NCBI RefSeq assembly: GCF_000184685.1
Contig: NC_014830.1
Location: forward strand, 1,240,001 to 1,304,000
Reading direction: 5' to 3'
Length of the DNA: 64,000 bases
Source of the DNA: Intrasporangium calvum DSM 43043
GTDB taxonomy: Bacteria; Actinomycetota; Actinomycetes; Actinomycetales; Dermatophilaceae
The stretch's first letter is position 1. Each line of letters begins with the position of its first letter. The translations under genes and the position numbers were made by a program. Shown here one piece after another: positions 1 to 9,119 of this stretch. The notes beneath the pieces are model-generated. The model was not told the DNA's origin. It saw only the letters and a list, made by a program, of their open reading frames with translations, and ran no database searches.

Positions 1-476
1 GTGCGACGGACGAGGCCTTCTCCGCCGCCCAGCCGATCCTCGAGCACCTCGCCTCGACACTGGAGCGGATGGGCCCGCTCCCGGGTGACGGCCAGGCGAT
101 GAAGACCGTCAATCAGCTCCTCTGTGGCGTGCACATCGCCGCTGGTGCCGAGGCCCTGGCCCTCGCCGGGCAGCTCGGCCTCGATCAGGAGCAGGTGCTC
201 CGCACCCTCGGCGCCGGGGCGGCAGCGTCCTTCATGCTCGGCGACCGCGGTCCGCGGATGCTGCAGGCCCACGACGACGGTGGCGCCGAGGTGCGCAGCC
301 GCCTCGACATCTTCGTCAAGGACATGGGCATCGTCAGCCGCGCCGCTCAGGGCGTCGGCCTCGCCACGCCGGTCGCCGCCGCGGCCGAGCAGCTCTACCT
401 CATCGGCCAGGCCCACGGGCTGGCGGCCTCCGACGACTCGTCCGTCATCACCGTCCTCACCCCCAAGGAGAACTGA
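1..476 (+). CDS. 3' part of a beta-hydroxyacid dehydrogenase (3-hydroxyisobutyrate / L-threonate dehydrogenase type)
   Basis: The frame is open from base 3 to the TGA at 474-476, so the gene enters from the left edge and only the last ~158 residues are present. They form the helical C-terminal domain of the 6-phosphogluconate dehydrogenase/HIBADH superfamily. The segment GPLPGDGQAMKTVNQLL carries the conserved glycine-rich stretch with the catalytic Lys and the following Asn. The NAD-binding Rossmann half lies outside the window. The stop is 2 nt before the ATG of a GntP permease, so the two are co-transcribed. A GntP neighbour suggests an NAD-dependent oxidation of a sugar acid such as L-threonate or D-erythronate (LtnD/DenD type); this is inference from context. 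Confidence 0.85.
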   Translation, partial: ATDEAFSAAQPILEHLASTLERMGPLPGDGQAMKTVNQLLCGVHIAAGAEALALAGQLGLDQEQVLRTLGAGAAASFMLGDRGPRMLQAHDDGGAEVRSRLDIFVKDMGIVSRAAQGVGLATPVAAAAEQLYLIGQAHGLAASDDSSVITVLTPKEN

Positions 477-478
477 CC

Positions 479-1924
479 ATGGGAACCGCTGGTCTCTTCA
501 TCACCGCCCTGCTCGCAGTCGTCTTGCTGCTCGTCCTCGTGATTCGGTTCGAGCTGCCGGCGTTCGTCTCGCTTCTCCTCGTCTCCATGGGGACGGCGCT
601 CGTCGCCGGCGTCCCGATCGGCGAGGTGGTCCCGACGATGGTCGCCGGGATGGGCAAGGTGCTCGGGTCGGTCGCCATCGTGGTCGGCCTCGGGTCGATG
701 CTGGGCCGCCTCATCGAGGTCTCCGGTGGTGCCGACCACCTGGCCCGCAAGTTCACCCAGGTGCTCGGCCCGAAGCGCGTCATCGTCGCCCTGACGGCGG
801 CGGCGTTCATCCTCGGCATCCCGGTGTTCTTCGACGTCGCCTTCATCATCCTGGCGCCGATCGTCTTCGCCTTCGCCAAGATCGCCAAACTCAACCCGCT
901 CAAGGTCGGACTCCCCGTCGGTGCCGTGCTGCTCACCCTGCACGTCACCGTGCCACCGCACCCGGGCCCGGTCGCGGCCGCGGCCCTCACCGGTGCTGAC
1001 GTGGGCCTGCTCACCGTCCTCTCCCTCGTGATCGGCGCCATCGTCTCGGTCATCGGCTATTTCGCGGCGAAGCTGTTCGACGTCCGCAAGATCGTCCTGG
1101 GTGACTCCCCGGCCACGGAGGCGGTTGACCAGCACGACAGCAGCACCCCGGCGGACAGCGACGGCCCCGGAGCTGTGTCCCCGGGCAGCCCCTCCTCGGG
1201 CGGCGTGGCGACGGCGATCTCGACGGCCACCCGCACGCAGCCGACGACGAAGACGCCCGGTACGGGCACGATCATCGGCCTCATCCTGCTGCCGATCGTC
1301 CTCATGATGCTCGGGTCCACGCTGTCCACGGTCCTCGGCAAGGAGCACGACTTCACGCCGATCGCCTCCTTCATCGGGGCGCCGACGACTGCGCTGCTCG
1401 TCGGCGTCCTGGTCGCCTACCTCGTCATCGGTCACCGCACCGGTTGGACGAAGACGAAGCGCAGCCTCGTCGCCGACTCCGCCCTGCCCATCGTTGCCGT
1501 CATCATCTTCGTCACCGGCGCCGGCGGCGTGTTCGCCAACGTGCTCGTCGAGTCCGGTATCGGGGACGCCCTGACGAACAGCCTGACCTCGATCGGTCTC
1601 CCGGTCATCGTCGCCGGCTTCCTCATCTCGCAGGCGCTGCGGGCGGCGCAGGGCTCGGCCACCGTCGCGATCCTCACGACGGGCGGACTGCTCGCGGACG
1701 CCATCGCCAGCGGGGGCTACTCGCCGCTGCAGATCGCCCTGATCACGCTGGCGATCGGTTTCGGCGGCCTCGGCCTGTCCCACATCAACGACTCCGGTTT
1801 CTGGATCGTGACGAAGTACCTCGGCCTGTCCGTGGCCGATGGGCTCAGGACGTGGACCGTGCTGACCACGATCTGTGGGGTGAGCGGGTTCCTCCTCACA
1901 TGGGCGGCCTTCGCCATCGTGTGA
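479..1924 (+). CDS. GntP family gluconate/sugar-acid permease
   Basis: This 481-residue, strongly hydrophobic protein has the 12-14 membrane segments usual for GntP (normally ~440-450 residues). It shows family signatures: GMGKVLGSVAIVVGLGSMLG near residue 60, IPVFFDVAFIILAPIVFA near 120, and HINDSGFWIVTKYLGLS near the C-terminus. A hydrophilic Ser/Pro/Thr-rich loop at about residues 215-260 makes it slightly longer than the family norm. The start is the ATG 2 nt after the upstream dehydrogenase stop. Known GntP members are proton symporters for gluconate and related aldonates; with the dehydrogenase, uptake of a four-carbon acid sugar is likely but not shown. Confidence 0.92.
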   Translation: MGTAGLFITALLAVVLLLVLVIRFELPAFVSLLLVSMGTALVAGVPIGEVVPTMVAGMGKVLGSVAIVVGLGSMLGRLIEVSGGADHLARKFTQVLGPKRVIVALTAAAFILGIPVFFDVAFIILAPIVFAFAKIAKLNPLKVGLPVGAVLLTLHVTVPPHPGPVAAAALTGADVGLLTVLSLVIGAIVSVIGYFAAKLFDVRKIVLGDSPATEAVDQHDSSTPADSDGPGAVSPGSPSSGGVATAISTATRTQPTTKTPGTGTIIGLILLPIVLMMLGSTLSTVLGKEHDFTPIASFIGAPTTALLVGVLVAYLVIGHRTGWTKTKRSLVADSALPIVAVIIFVTGAGGVFANVLVESGIGDALTNSLTSIGLPVIVAGFLISQALRAAQGSATVAILTTGGLLADAIASGGYSPLQIALITLAIGFGGLGLSHINDSGFWIVTKYLGLSVADGLRTWTVLTTICGVSGFLLTWAAFAIV

Positions 1925-1937
1925 CCCCTGTCAAGGG

Positions 1938-1967
1938 AGAAGGGCCGTCCGACCGGGCGGCCCTTCT
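1938..1967. terminator. Perfect 10-bp stem-loop terminator between convergent genes
   Basis: AGAAGGGCCG at 1938-1947 pairs perfectly with CGGCCCTTCT at 1958-1967 around a 10-nt loop. It begins 14 nt after the gntP stop and lies between convergent genes, so it can serve either strand. Confidence 0.8.
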
Positions 1968-1984
1968 TGGCGTCCGGCTCCTCG

Positions 1985-2043
1985 TCGAGTGTGCAGTTCC
2001 TGCCGCATGCCGCTGGGCTGGCTCCTCGTCGAGTGTGCAGTTT
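1985..2043 (+). repeat. Composite dispersed repeat (35 bp) plus a second copy of its left module
   Basis: TCGAGTGTGCAGTTC (1985-1999), a 5-nt spacer and GCATGCCGCTGGGCT (2005-2019, one mismatch to the core GTATGCCGCTGGGCT) form the 35-bp composite seen again at 45665-45699 and 47358-47392. The left module recurs at 2029-2043 with its flanks, so about 30 bp is repeated with a 44-bp period. It is intergenic, between the gntP terminator and the CHAT gene end. Confidence 0.85.
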
Positions 2044-2073
2044 TTGCCGTCCGGAGGCCACCGTTCCTCGTCC

Positions 2074-4404
2074 TCAGCGCCGGCGCCGAACCAACGGGAT
2101 GAGGGAGACGGCGAGGAGGAGGACGCCGATGAAGATGAGCCACCAGTACGTGCGATGGCCGGTGTAGCCCGGGAGGGCTGCCATCGACGTGCCGCCGATG
2201 ATGCCCGTCCCCGTGAGGATGAGACCGGTCAGGATGCCGAGGCCAGACCCGGCGGCCCGGACTGGTCCGGGGGCAGATCGGGGCGGGCCATGGCCGCGTG
2301 ACCGCCCGACCCCTCCGGGCCCCGCCATCGTGTCGGGTGCAGGCAGGGAGGGAGCAGGTGCAGCCGGGGGCGGAGGTGCCGATGGAGCAGGTGCGGCCGG
2401 TGGCGGAACCCAGGGAGCCGGTGCGGGACCCGGGGCCTGAACGGGCGGCAGGGTCCAGCCGGTCGACGGCCCGGGGTCCAGCTCGGGTTCCCTTGCTGCC
2501 CAGAGCGACCCACTGACCGTGGCCGGGGGCAGGGGCAGGCGGACGAAGCGAAGCGCCGCGAGTCCCGGTGGTGGCAGGCCGTCCGACCGTGGGAACGGCT
2601 CCTCCCAGTACAGGGGCCGGACGAAGCTGTCGCCCCTGGCGGCCAGCGCCTCCTCCCACTCGATCCGACAGGTCGCGGAGCTCATCGAGTTGCGGGACCA
2701 GAAGAGCTGGAAGCTGTCCGCCTCCGCGATCTTGGACCGCATCCAGTCGATCGGCGCCCCGGACCGGCGCTCGGCGACGATCTCGGAGAGATACCCGTCA
2801 CCCAAGGCCTCGGCGACCGCCACGACGCCCTCGACGAGCACACCGTCCTCGGGTGCGTAGCACGGGAAGATCCGCCTGAACCGCTCGACGGGGTGTTCTT
2901 GCGGCGGCGCAGGCTCCGCGCCGCCCACCGCGAGCGTCAAGGGTGCCTCCGCGACCAGCAGCGGCCCGGAGAAGACCCGCAGGTGCCCGTTGACCGTCGT
3001 GCCGGCCCGCTCGGTGCCGGCCCGGAGCAGGAACGTCAGCTGGGCGATCTCTCCGGTCCACGTGACGGCGGCCTGGGCCGGGCTGCACTGGACGTCAGGC
3101 ACGTCGGGGCGGACGACGAGTCCGGCACCGCGAGGGAGCGGCTGCGAGGAGGGTGTCGCCGTCGTCGCAGTGGGGGTGGCACCGAAGAAGGCCTTCACTT
3201 GGTCCTCGACCTCGGCCGACTGGTCGACGACCACTCCGCTCTCCGTCGTGATCCGTTCGCCGTGGTGGGCGAAGAAGAGCATCGGCTCCCACACCGTCGG
3301 GCGGAGCGCGGCCGGGTGGGAGACCGTGAACCGCACGTCGCGGTCGAGGCCGGGCACCGGGATCCGCGCCTGGTCCGCGGAGATCGAGGAGCCGAGGTGC
3401 AACGCGACCGCCGACCACTCGGTCGACACCGGCCCGTCCGCGGCGAGCAGGGCGGCGCGGCCGCGAGCCACGGCGGGCTCGACCAGCCCGCCGCTCTCGA
3501 TGAGGGTGGCGTAGAACTCGTCGGCGAAGGCCACTGCCGCCGTGTCGGTGATGGCGCGCCGCATCGCGACCACGGCGGGGATACCGGCCCTGACGAACGC
3601 GGCGGCGGTGCCGGCGAAGGGGTCGCTCCCGTCGCTCCCGTCGCTCACGGCGCTGTCACAGCAGTTGAGGACCGCGAGGCGCAGCGACGGCGAGGCGGCC
3701 AGGATCGCCGCGATCTCGTCGGCCGAACGGCTCGAGACCGTCGTCCCGTCCTCGGCGGTCAGGTCGAGGTGCCCGACCCCTCCGGCGGGGTGCACGCCGT
3801 GACCGATGTAGTGGAAGACGTGGAACTCCTTGGCCTGCAACGTCTCCCGGATGAGGTCGAGCGACGCCGTCCTCAGCGTGACGACCTCCACGGCCGCGCC
3901 CCAGCTGAACGGCCGAAGGCGGGACTGGATGCTCATGATCTCTGCCGCGGCGTCGATGGCCGGGGTCCCGTCAGGGGTCGACACGGCGAGGAGGATGCGC
4001 AGGGGTGTGGCGCTGGTCGTGGTGGCTTCCCGGGCCGACATCTCGGTGCACCGGACGACCGCGCGCCACGGGTCCAGCCCGAGGAACGTGAAGCGGTCGG
4101 GGTCGCGGAGCAGCTCCCACGGCAGGTCGTCGGCACCGCCTTCGAAGCGCAGGACGACGCGCACCCCCAGCCCCGACGCGAGCGCGCGGTCGGTGCTCTT
4201 CTCGTAGCGCAGCCGCACCTCACCGGGCAGGAGCGCGGCGAACAGGGCGTCACCGACCACCTTGTCGTCCCCGTGGGTGCTCGGCCAGGGCGCGCTCAGC
4301 GTGGCCGTCTCGCCGGCGGGGGAGTCGAGGACCCTCGTCTCGAGGACGTCACCGCGCCGGGCCACCACCAAGTCGACGTCGAGGTACCCCGATGGCCTCT
4401 CCAT
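2074..4404 (-). CDS. CHAT caspase-like protease fused to a TIR-like domain and C-terminal membrane helices
   Basis: The 776-residue protein is read from the ATG at 4404 (MERPSGYLDVDL); an in-frame ATG at 4482 would add 26 residues that do not look coding. Order: CHAT domain about residues 75-345, with the catalytic His in YIGHG (about 202) and Cys in VLNCCDS (about 248-249); a beta-rich middle about 350-500; a TIR-like domain about 508-625 with FQLFWSRNSMSSATCRIEWE, including the S..C..E pattern of bacterial TIR proteins; a Pro/Ala-rich linker about 640-700; and hydrophobic segments about 720-745 and 752-770 ending in RRRR. CHAT domains are caspase-related proteases, and TIR domains are scaffolds or NAD-cleaving enzymes. 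A membrane-tethered immune or death switch is inferred. Confidence 0.85.
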   Translation of the reverse strand: MERPSGYLDVDLVVARRGDVLETRVLDSPAGETATLSAPWPSTHGDDKVVGDALFAALLPGEVRLRYEKSTDRALASGLGVRVVLRFEGGADDLPWELLRDPDRFTFLGLDPWRAVVRCTEMSAREATTTSATPLRILLAVSTPDGTPAIDAAAEIMSIQSRLRPFSWGAAVEVVTLRTASLDLIRETLQAKEFHVFHYIGHGVHPAGGVGHLDLTAEDGTTVSSRSADEIAAILAASPSLRLAVLNCCDSAVSDGSDGSDPFAGTAAAFVRAGIPAVVAMRRAITDTAAVAFADEFYATLIESGGLVEPAVARGRAALLAADGPVSTEWSAVALHLGSSISADQARIPVPGLDRDVRFTVSHPAALRPTVWEPMLFFAHHGERITTESGVVVDQSAEVEDQVKAFFGATPTATTATPSSQPLPRGAGLVVRPDVPDVQCSPAQAAVTWTGEIAQLTFLLRAGTERAGTTVNGHLRVFSGPLLVAEAPLTLAVGGAEPAPPQEHPVERFRRIFPCYAPEDGVLVEGVVAVAEALGDGYLSEIVAERRSGAPIDWMRSKIAEADSFQLFWSRNSMSSATCRIEWEEALAARGDSFVRPLYWEEPFPRSDGLPPPGLAALRFVRLPLPPATVSGSLWAAREPELDPGPSTGWTLPPVQAPGPAPAPWVPPPAAPAPSAPPPPAAPAPSLPAPDTMAGPGGVGRSRGHGPPRSAPGPVRAAGSGLGILTGLILTGTGIIGGTSMAALPGYTGHRTYWWLIFIGVLLLAVSLIPLVRRRR

Positions 4405-4513
4405 CGAGCCATGATCCCACCGTGGCCGCCACCCCGACGGCAGTTCTGCGCATCCCGACCGTCGAGTCGACCGGTCAGGCACCCCCCGTCCGGCCAGGCC
4501 GCTCGACCGGGGC

Positions 4514-5308
4514 TCAGCCCCGAGCGAGGGCCAGCGAGCCGAGCGCCACCAGCCAGCTGACGAAGCTGCCGACCAGGAAGTACTCGGTCACGTCGTCGAT
4601 CCCGACCCGGCTGCTCGGCGGTGGGGGAGAGGTCCGGGCGGCGGCCTGGATCTCCGGGAAGCGCAGCAGCCCCTTGGCCGCGATGACGATGCTCGCCGCG
4701 CCGAACTCGCCGGCGAGCCCGAGCCCGAGGATGACGAGGCGTTCCATCGGCCCGAGCAACCGACCGCCCTTGAGCCGGTCGGCGGGCTGCGGGTCGGCCG
4801 AGGGGGACTGGGCGGCCACGACCTGGTCCGAGCGCAGGGCCCCGATGGCGAGGAGCACGAGCCGGACGATGATGTTGCCGGTGGCGAGGTTGAAGGACAC
4901 CAGCCCGGCGAGGAGCAGGACGCGCGAGACGGACACGTCCGTCGCCCAGGGCAGGTCGGCCCAGCGGAGCCAGCCGGCCAGGGGCCCGTCGGGGACAGAG
5001 GCAAAGCCGGAGAACCCCAACAGCACCACGACGAGCGAGGCGAACAGCCCGAGCGGCAGCCAGGCGCGCCGGCCGTCCGCCTGGGTGCGGCGGGACGTCG
5101 CCACCCAGCCCACGAGCCCACCCGCGGTCACGACCAGGGCCACCACGTCGGCGACGCCGTCGACGCCGGTGATGACGGCGAGGAGGACGAGCGTGACGAC
5201 ACCGGCGAGCGGGGCCGAGCCCAGCGGCATACGGCCATTTCTCGCGCGGACGAGATCGGCCACGCCGAACGCGACGAGCGCGAGCGATACCCAGGTCATG
5301 TCACGCAT
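4514..5308 (-). CDS. Multi-pass membrane protein resembling the C-terminal half of DUF3307-type proteins
   Basis: This 264-residue protein has about seven hydrophobic segments and no soluble domain of note. The part around GPMERLVILGLGLAGEFGAA, IAAKGLLRFPEI and DDVTEYFLVGSFVSWLVALG matches the pattern I associate with DUF3307-like membrane proteins (from memory, moderate certainty). The start may be the ATG at 5308 or the ATG three codons later. It is on the same strand as, and 109 nt upstream of, the CHAT-TIR gene, so the two could be co-transcribed. It contains an exact copy of the dispersed 15-mer (5218-5232), encoding part of GRMPLGSAP. Function unknown. Confidence 0.7.
   Translation of the reverse strand: MRDMTWVSLALVAFGVADLVRARNGRMPLGSAPLAGVVTLVLLAVITGVDGVADVVALVVTAGGLVGWVATSRRTQADGRRAWLPLGLFASLVVVLLGFSGFASVPDGPLAGWLRWADLPWATDVSVSRVLLLAGLVSFNLATGNIIVRLVLLAIGALRSDQVVAAQSPSADPQPADRLKGGRLLGPMERLVILGLGLAGEFGAASIVIAAKGLLRFPEIQAAARTSPPPPSSRVGIDDVTEYFLVGSFVSWLVALGSLALARG
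5218..5232 (-). repeat. Dispersed 15-mer, exact copy
   Basis: AGCCCAGCGGCATAC, the reverse complement of the core GTATGCCGCTGGGCT, lies inside the membrane-protein gene. Confidence 0.85.
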
Positions 5309-5343
5309 CCTGCCGCAGACCGCGGACAGTGCCCGGCAGCGAC

Positions 5344-5370
5344 GTGCCCGGGGCCGATGGCCCCGGGCAC
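5344..5370 (-). terminator. Perfect 12-bp hairpin after the Asp-box/DUF11 gene
   Basis: GTGCCCGGGGCC at 5344-5355 and GGCCCCGGGCAC at 5359-5370 are perfect complements with a 3-nt GAT loop, 24 nt beyond the stop of the 5395-9084 gene on the minus strand. There is no clear U-tract, which is common for terminators in this kind of genome. Confidence 0.7.
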
Positions 5371-5394
5371 GCCGGCGCGGCGATCACGTGGTCG

Positions 5395-8300
5395 CTACTT
5401 GCCCTTGCCGGTCCCGCCCTTGACGACGATCGTCACGGCGTTGGTGTTGTTGGCCAGGACCGGGTCGGCCGTGGCGCTCGACACGGTGGCCGTGTTGAGG
5501 ATCGTGCGGACGCTGCCCTGGGTCTGGACCTCGATGACGAACGAGACCGACTGGCCGGCAGGCAGGTTCGGTGCCGTGCACGTCACGGAGTGCGTCGACG
5601 TCGCGTAGGTGCACTGCGGCGAGACGTACTGCACGACGACCTTCTTCGGGTCGAGCGGCAGCGTGTCGACGACGGTGACGTCCTTCGCGTCCGATGGGCC
5701 GCCGTCCCCGCAGTTCGGGGTGACGGTCGACTGTGCGTCGGTCTCGCAGCCCTCGTCGTTGTGGACGGTGAGGGTGTAGACGATGACCGGGCTCGGGTTG
5801 CCGGACCGGCTGACACCGGTCTTGTCGAGCCAGAGCTCGGCACTGGTGGCGACGTCCGTCTGCGTCGTGGCCGAGTTGTTGCTCGGATCCGGGTCGGCGG
5901 TCGACGACGTCACCGTCACCGTGTTGGACAGGACCGTCCCCGAGGGGACCGAGGCGTCGACCAGCACCGTGAGCAGGACCGTGACGACCTGCTGCGGCTG
6001 GAGCGTCCCGAGGTCACAGACGGCGATCCCGGGTTGGGCGAGGGAGCAGACGGTGTTGCCGTTCTGGTCCTGCCCGCTGACGAACGTCGTCCCCGCCGGC
6101 AGCGGGTCGGTGATCGTCACGTCGGCCGCTGTCGACGGCCCGTGGTTGGTGACCTGGATGGTGTAGGTCAGCTGGTTGCCGGCGAACACCGGGTCGGGCG
6201 AGTCGGACTTGGTGACGCTCACGTCGGCGGAGGCCTCCACGACCGTCTTGACGCTGGTCCGGTTGTCCGAGTTGTCCGGGTCGCTCGTGTCGCTCGCGAC
6301 GACGGCCGCGTTGAACAGGATCGTGCCGTCGGGGACGTCCGGGGCGACGAGGGCCACCACGGTGATCGTCTCCGTCGCTCCTGCGGCGAGGTTGCCGAGG
6401 CCGCAGCGCAGGTCCCGGTCACCGGGGTTGCCGTTGGTGCACGACCCATCCGCGGTCTGCGCGGACACGAAGGACAGGCCAGCGGGCAGCGTGTCGGTGA
6501 CGACGACGCCCACCGCGGTGGACGGTCCGGCGTTGTGGACGGTGATCTCATAGGTCAGCTGGGTCCCGGCCACGACCGTGGCGGCCGCCGTCTTGGCGAT
6601 CGACAGGTCCGCGGACCCGAGGAAGCTCACGCGTCCCCTGGCCTGGTTGTTGCTCGTCACCGGGTCGGGCGTGGCGGACGAGACGGTGGCGACGTCGTTG
6701 ATCTGGGCGACGTCGGCGGCTTCGACGGAGACCCGCACGGTGGTGCGGCCGGTTACCGGCTCGGTGCCGAGGTCACAGGTGATCGTCACGTCGTTCGTCG
6801 GGCCCGCTGTGGTGGGCGCGCAGGTGCCGCTCGCCGCAGGGGTGACCGTGACCGCGGTGACGCTGAACGGCGTCGCCGAGGTGAGCACGTCCGTGAGGGT
6901 CACGGCGCGGGCGTCCGACGGACCGAGGTTGTCGACGTGGATGTCGCAGTAGCCGGTCTCACCTGCGGGGGCGGGCTCGTCGGGCTTGCACACCTTGATC
7001 ACCGCGAGGTCCGCCCGGTCCTCGACGATCGTGCCGAGGGTGAAGGTGTTGTTCCGCGTGTCCGTGTCGTTGTCACCGGTCACCGAGACCGTGTTGTAGA
7101 TCGTGACGGCGTCGGCATTGCCGAGCAGCCCCGGATCGACCCTCACCTTGATCGTGAAGGTCGTCGAGGCGCCTGCGGCCACGTCGCCGACGACACAGGT
7201 CAGGGTCCCGACCGGGCCTTCGACACACGGCACGGTGGCCGTCTCGTAGGTGACTCCCGCCGGCAGGACGTCGGTGACCACCGCGTTGTAGACGGTGTCC
7301 GGTCCGGCGTTGCTGACGACGACGTCGTAGTAGAGCTGCGACCCGGCTATGGCGGGGTCGGGCCGGGACGTCTTGGTCACGGTGAGGTCGCCACCGCTGA
7401 GGGCCGGCGCCTCGAGCCGGTCGTAGTAGACGTCGAGGTCGAGCCGGCCGGCCGGGAAGCCGGTCGTCGTCACGGTCCGCCGTCCGTCGCCCCACAGGTA
7501 GTGGAAGCTCGCGGCGTCACTGCCGACAGCGAGGTACTCGCCGAAGTAGCACTGCGCCGTCCCCGGGTTGTAGTGCGGGAAGAGCGGCGGGATGCCGGCG
7601 GTCACGTCACTGACGCGGACGTTGGCGCCGTAGGTCACGCCTCCGTCGGTCGAGTAGGCGGTGTAGACGTCGGTGTTGGTGTTGCCGGGGTTGTCGTTCC
7701 GCTTGTCGTACCAGGCTGCCGAGACGACACCCGTCGGCGAGACGTCGACGTAGGGGTTGAACTCGTCGAGGTTGTTGGCCGCGACTCCCATCTGCTGGAC
7801 GTTGCCCCAGGTGAGCCCGCCGTCGGTCGACCGGGCGACGAGGACGTCGGAGCGGTCGGTGGCGTTGGCGGGGTTCTCCATCCAGGCGGCGTAGACGTTG
7901 CCGTCGTTCGGCCCGCCGGTCGTGTCGACGGCGAGCCAGGCGCCGTGGAGCATCCGGATGTTGCCGTTGAGGATGGGCCGGCTGTTGTTCGTGCCGCAGT
8001 TGTTGGCGGCGGTCACGTCGCCGGGTTGCGGCGCGTTCGCGTCGATGTCGACGACGGCGCCGAAGCTGAGCCCACCGTCGAGCGAGCGGAGGAACTCGAT
8101 CTGTCCGGCGGCGCGGTTCGCGTAGGCGACGTAGATCTCGCCGCCCGAGCCGACCTGGATGCTGCACCCGAAGGCGGCGGACCCCTGTGGCACGAGGACC
8201 TGCTCGCCGATGAAGGTGGCGCCGCTGTCGTTGGACCGGCTGAACCGGAGCTCGCTCGTGCCGGTGGTCGTGTCACCGGGGGTGGTCTGGAAGAAGCGCG

Positions 8301-9084
8301 TCCAGCACACGTAGACGTCGCCGTCGTTGGCGCCGCCCGTGTTGTCGACCGCGACCCACGGTTTGTCGTTGAGGGTGGTGCCCGCGAGCCCGGACGAGAC
8401 GGGGGAGGCGTCGACCGCGGCGGCGAAGGTCTGGCAGCCGTCGGTCGAGCGGGCGATGCCGATGGCGGGGTTGCCGCCGATGGTCGCGATCTCGCCGTAG
8501 AAGAAGTCGCCGGTCGTCGAGTGGGCGACGATGACGGGGTCGCCGCGGCCGCCGATGCCGTCGAGGTCGGTCCACGTCTGGCCGCTGTTCGCCGACGACG
8601 CCAGCCCGGAGAGACCGCCGGCGGTGAAGTCGTTGTAGCCCGCACAGACGATGGGGCCGTCGACGGCCAGGGCGGTCTCGCTCTGCGTCGTGACGTCGGT
8701 GGTCAGGTTGTCGTCGGCCGGGTCGTTGACCATGACGTCGGCCCCGAAGATCGGGTCACCGGGAGCGTTGGGCACGTCGAAGGTGGTCATGGTCTCGGCG
8801 GGCGGACGTTTCGGGGTGTCCTTCGCCTTGGCCGGGGCCGGGACGAGTCCGGCCATCTCGAGCAGGAGCCGCTCACCGGCGCCGGAGGGTGACTCTCCGG
8901 GTGGGAACTGGCCGAGGATCTCGGCCACCGGGTCGGGTGTGCGGTCGGCCGTGAGGCCGGCCGTGAGGCCGGCCGTGCGGCCGGCAGCCTGGGCGCCCAG
9001 TGGTCCGGAGACCAGCAGGCCGCCGACCAGGACGGGTACGGCAGTGAATCCGATCAGTTTGCGTGCGAGCGTGCTTCGTCGCAT
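5395..9084 (-). CDS. Large secreted protein: sialidase-like Asp-box propeller plus five DUF11 repeats
   Basis: The 1229-residue protein starts with a clear signal peptide (MRRSTLARKLIGF, a hydrophobic core, then AQAAG about residue 33). Residues ~110-560 contain several Asp-box-like turns (ANSGQTWTDL, RSLDGGLSFG, RSTDGGLTWG, YSTDGGVTYG), the mark of BNR/sialidase-type beta-propellers. From ~567 to the end are five DUF11-type beta-sandwich repeats, recognisable from phrases such as NAGPSTAVGVVVTDTLPAG followed by a DPxxSNN close. The C-terminus (GGTGKGK) has no LPXTG sorting signal or membrane anchor, so it is released or non-covalently held. Enzyme activity is not evident; a surface or extracellular binding role is more likely. 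A strong hairpin follows the stop. Confidence 0.85.
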   Translation of the reverse strand: MRRSTLARKLIGFTAVPVLVGGLLVSGPLGAQAAGRTAGLTAGLTADRTPDPVAEILGQFPPGESPSGAGERLLLEMAGLVPAPAKAKDTPKRPPAETMTTFDVPNAPGDPIFGADVMVNDPADDNLTTDVTTQSETALAVDGPIVCAGYNDFTAGGLSGLASSANSGQTWTDLDGIGGRGDPVIVAHSTTGDFFYGEIATIGGNPAIGIARSTDGCQTFAAAVDASPVSSGLAGTTLNDKPWVAVDNTGGANDGDVYVCWTRFFQTTPGDTTTGTSELRFSRSNDSGATFIGEQVLVPQGSAAFGCSIQVGSGGEIYVAYANRAAGQIEFLRSLDGGLSFGAVVDIDANAPQPGDVTAANNCGTNNSRPILNGNIRMLHGAWLAVDTTGGPNDGNVYAAWMENPANATDRSDVLVARSTDGGLTWGNVQQMGVAANNLDEFNPYVDVSPTGVVSAAWYDKRNDNPGNTNTDVYTAYSTDGGVTYGANVRVSDVTAGIPPLFPHYNPGTAQCYFGEYLAVGSDAASFHYLWGDGRRTVTTTGFPAGRLDLDVYYDRLEAPALSGGDLTVTKTSRPDPAIAGSQLYYDVVVSNAGPDTVYNAVVTDVLPAGVTYETATVPCVEGPVGTLTCVVGDVAAGASTTFTIKVRVDPGLLGNADAVTIYNTVSVTGDNDTDTRNNTFTLGTIVEDRADLAVIKVCKPDEPAPAGETGYCDIHVDNLGPSDARAVTLTDVLTSATPFSVTAVTVTPAASGTCAPTTAGPTNDVTITCDLGTEPVTGRTTVRVSVEAADVAQINDVATVSSATPDPVTSNNQARGRVSFLGSADLSIAKTAAATVVAGTQLTYEITVHNAGPSTAVGVVVTDTLPAGLSFVSAQTADGSCTNGNPGDRDLRCGLGNLAAGATETITVVALVAPDVPDGTILFNAAVVASDTSDPDNSDNRTSVKTVVEASADVSVTKSDSPDPVFAGNQLTYTIQVTNHGPSTAADVTITDPLPAGTTFVSGQDQNGNTVCSLAQPGIAVCDLGTLQPQQVVTVLLTVLVDASVPSGTVLSNTVTVTSSTADPDPSNNSATTQTDVATSAELWLDKTGVSRSGNPSPVIVYTLTVHNDEGCETDAQSTVTPNCGDGGPSDAKDVTVVDTLPLDPKKVVVQYVSPQCTYATSTHSVTCTAPNLPAGQSVSFVIEVQTQGSVRTILNTATVSSATADPVLANNTNAVTIVVKGGTGKGK

Positions 9085-9119
9085 CGCATCCCCCTTTCAC
9101 GATCGTCAGCTGACGATGG

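Noticed and set aside
4405-4482. Longer start for the CHAT-TIR protein
   Set aside because: The extra 26 residues are Arg/Pro/Ser-rich and unlike an N-terminus, while MERPSGYLDVDL begins the folded part.
5329-8892. 1187-codon open frame on the plus strand
   Set aside because: It is antisense to the Asp-box/DUF11 gene, is Arg/Gly/Val-rich low-complexity sequence typical of GC-rich shadow frames, and has no ribosome site or domain.
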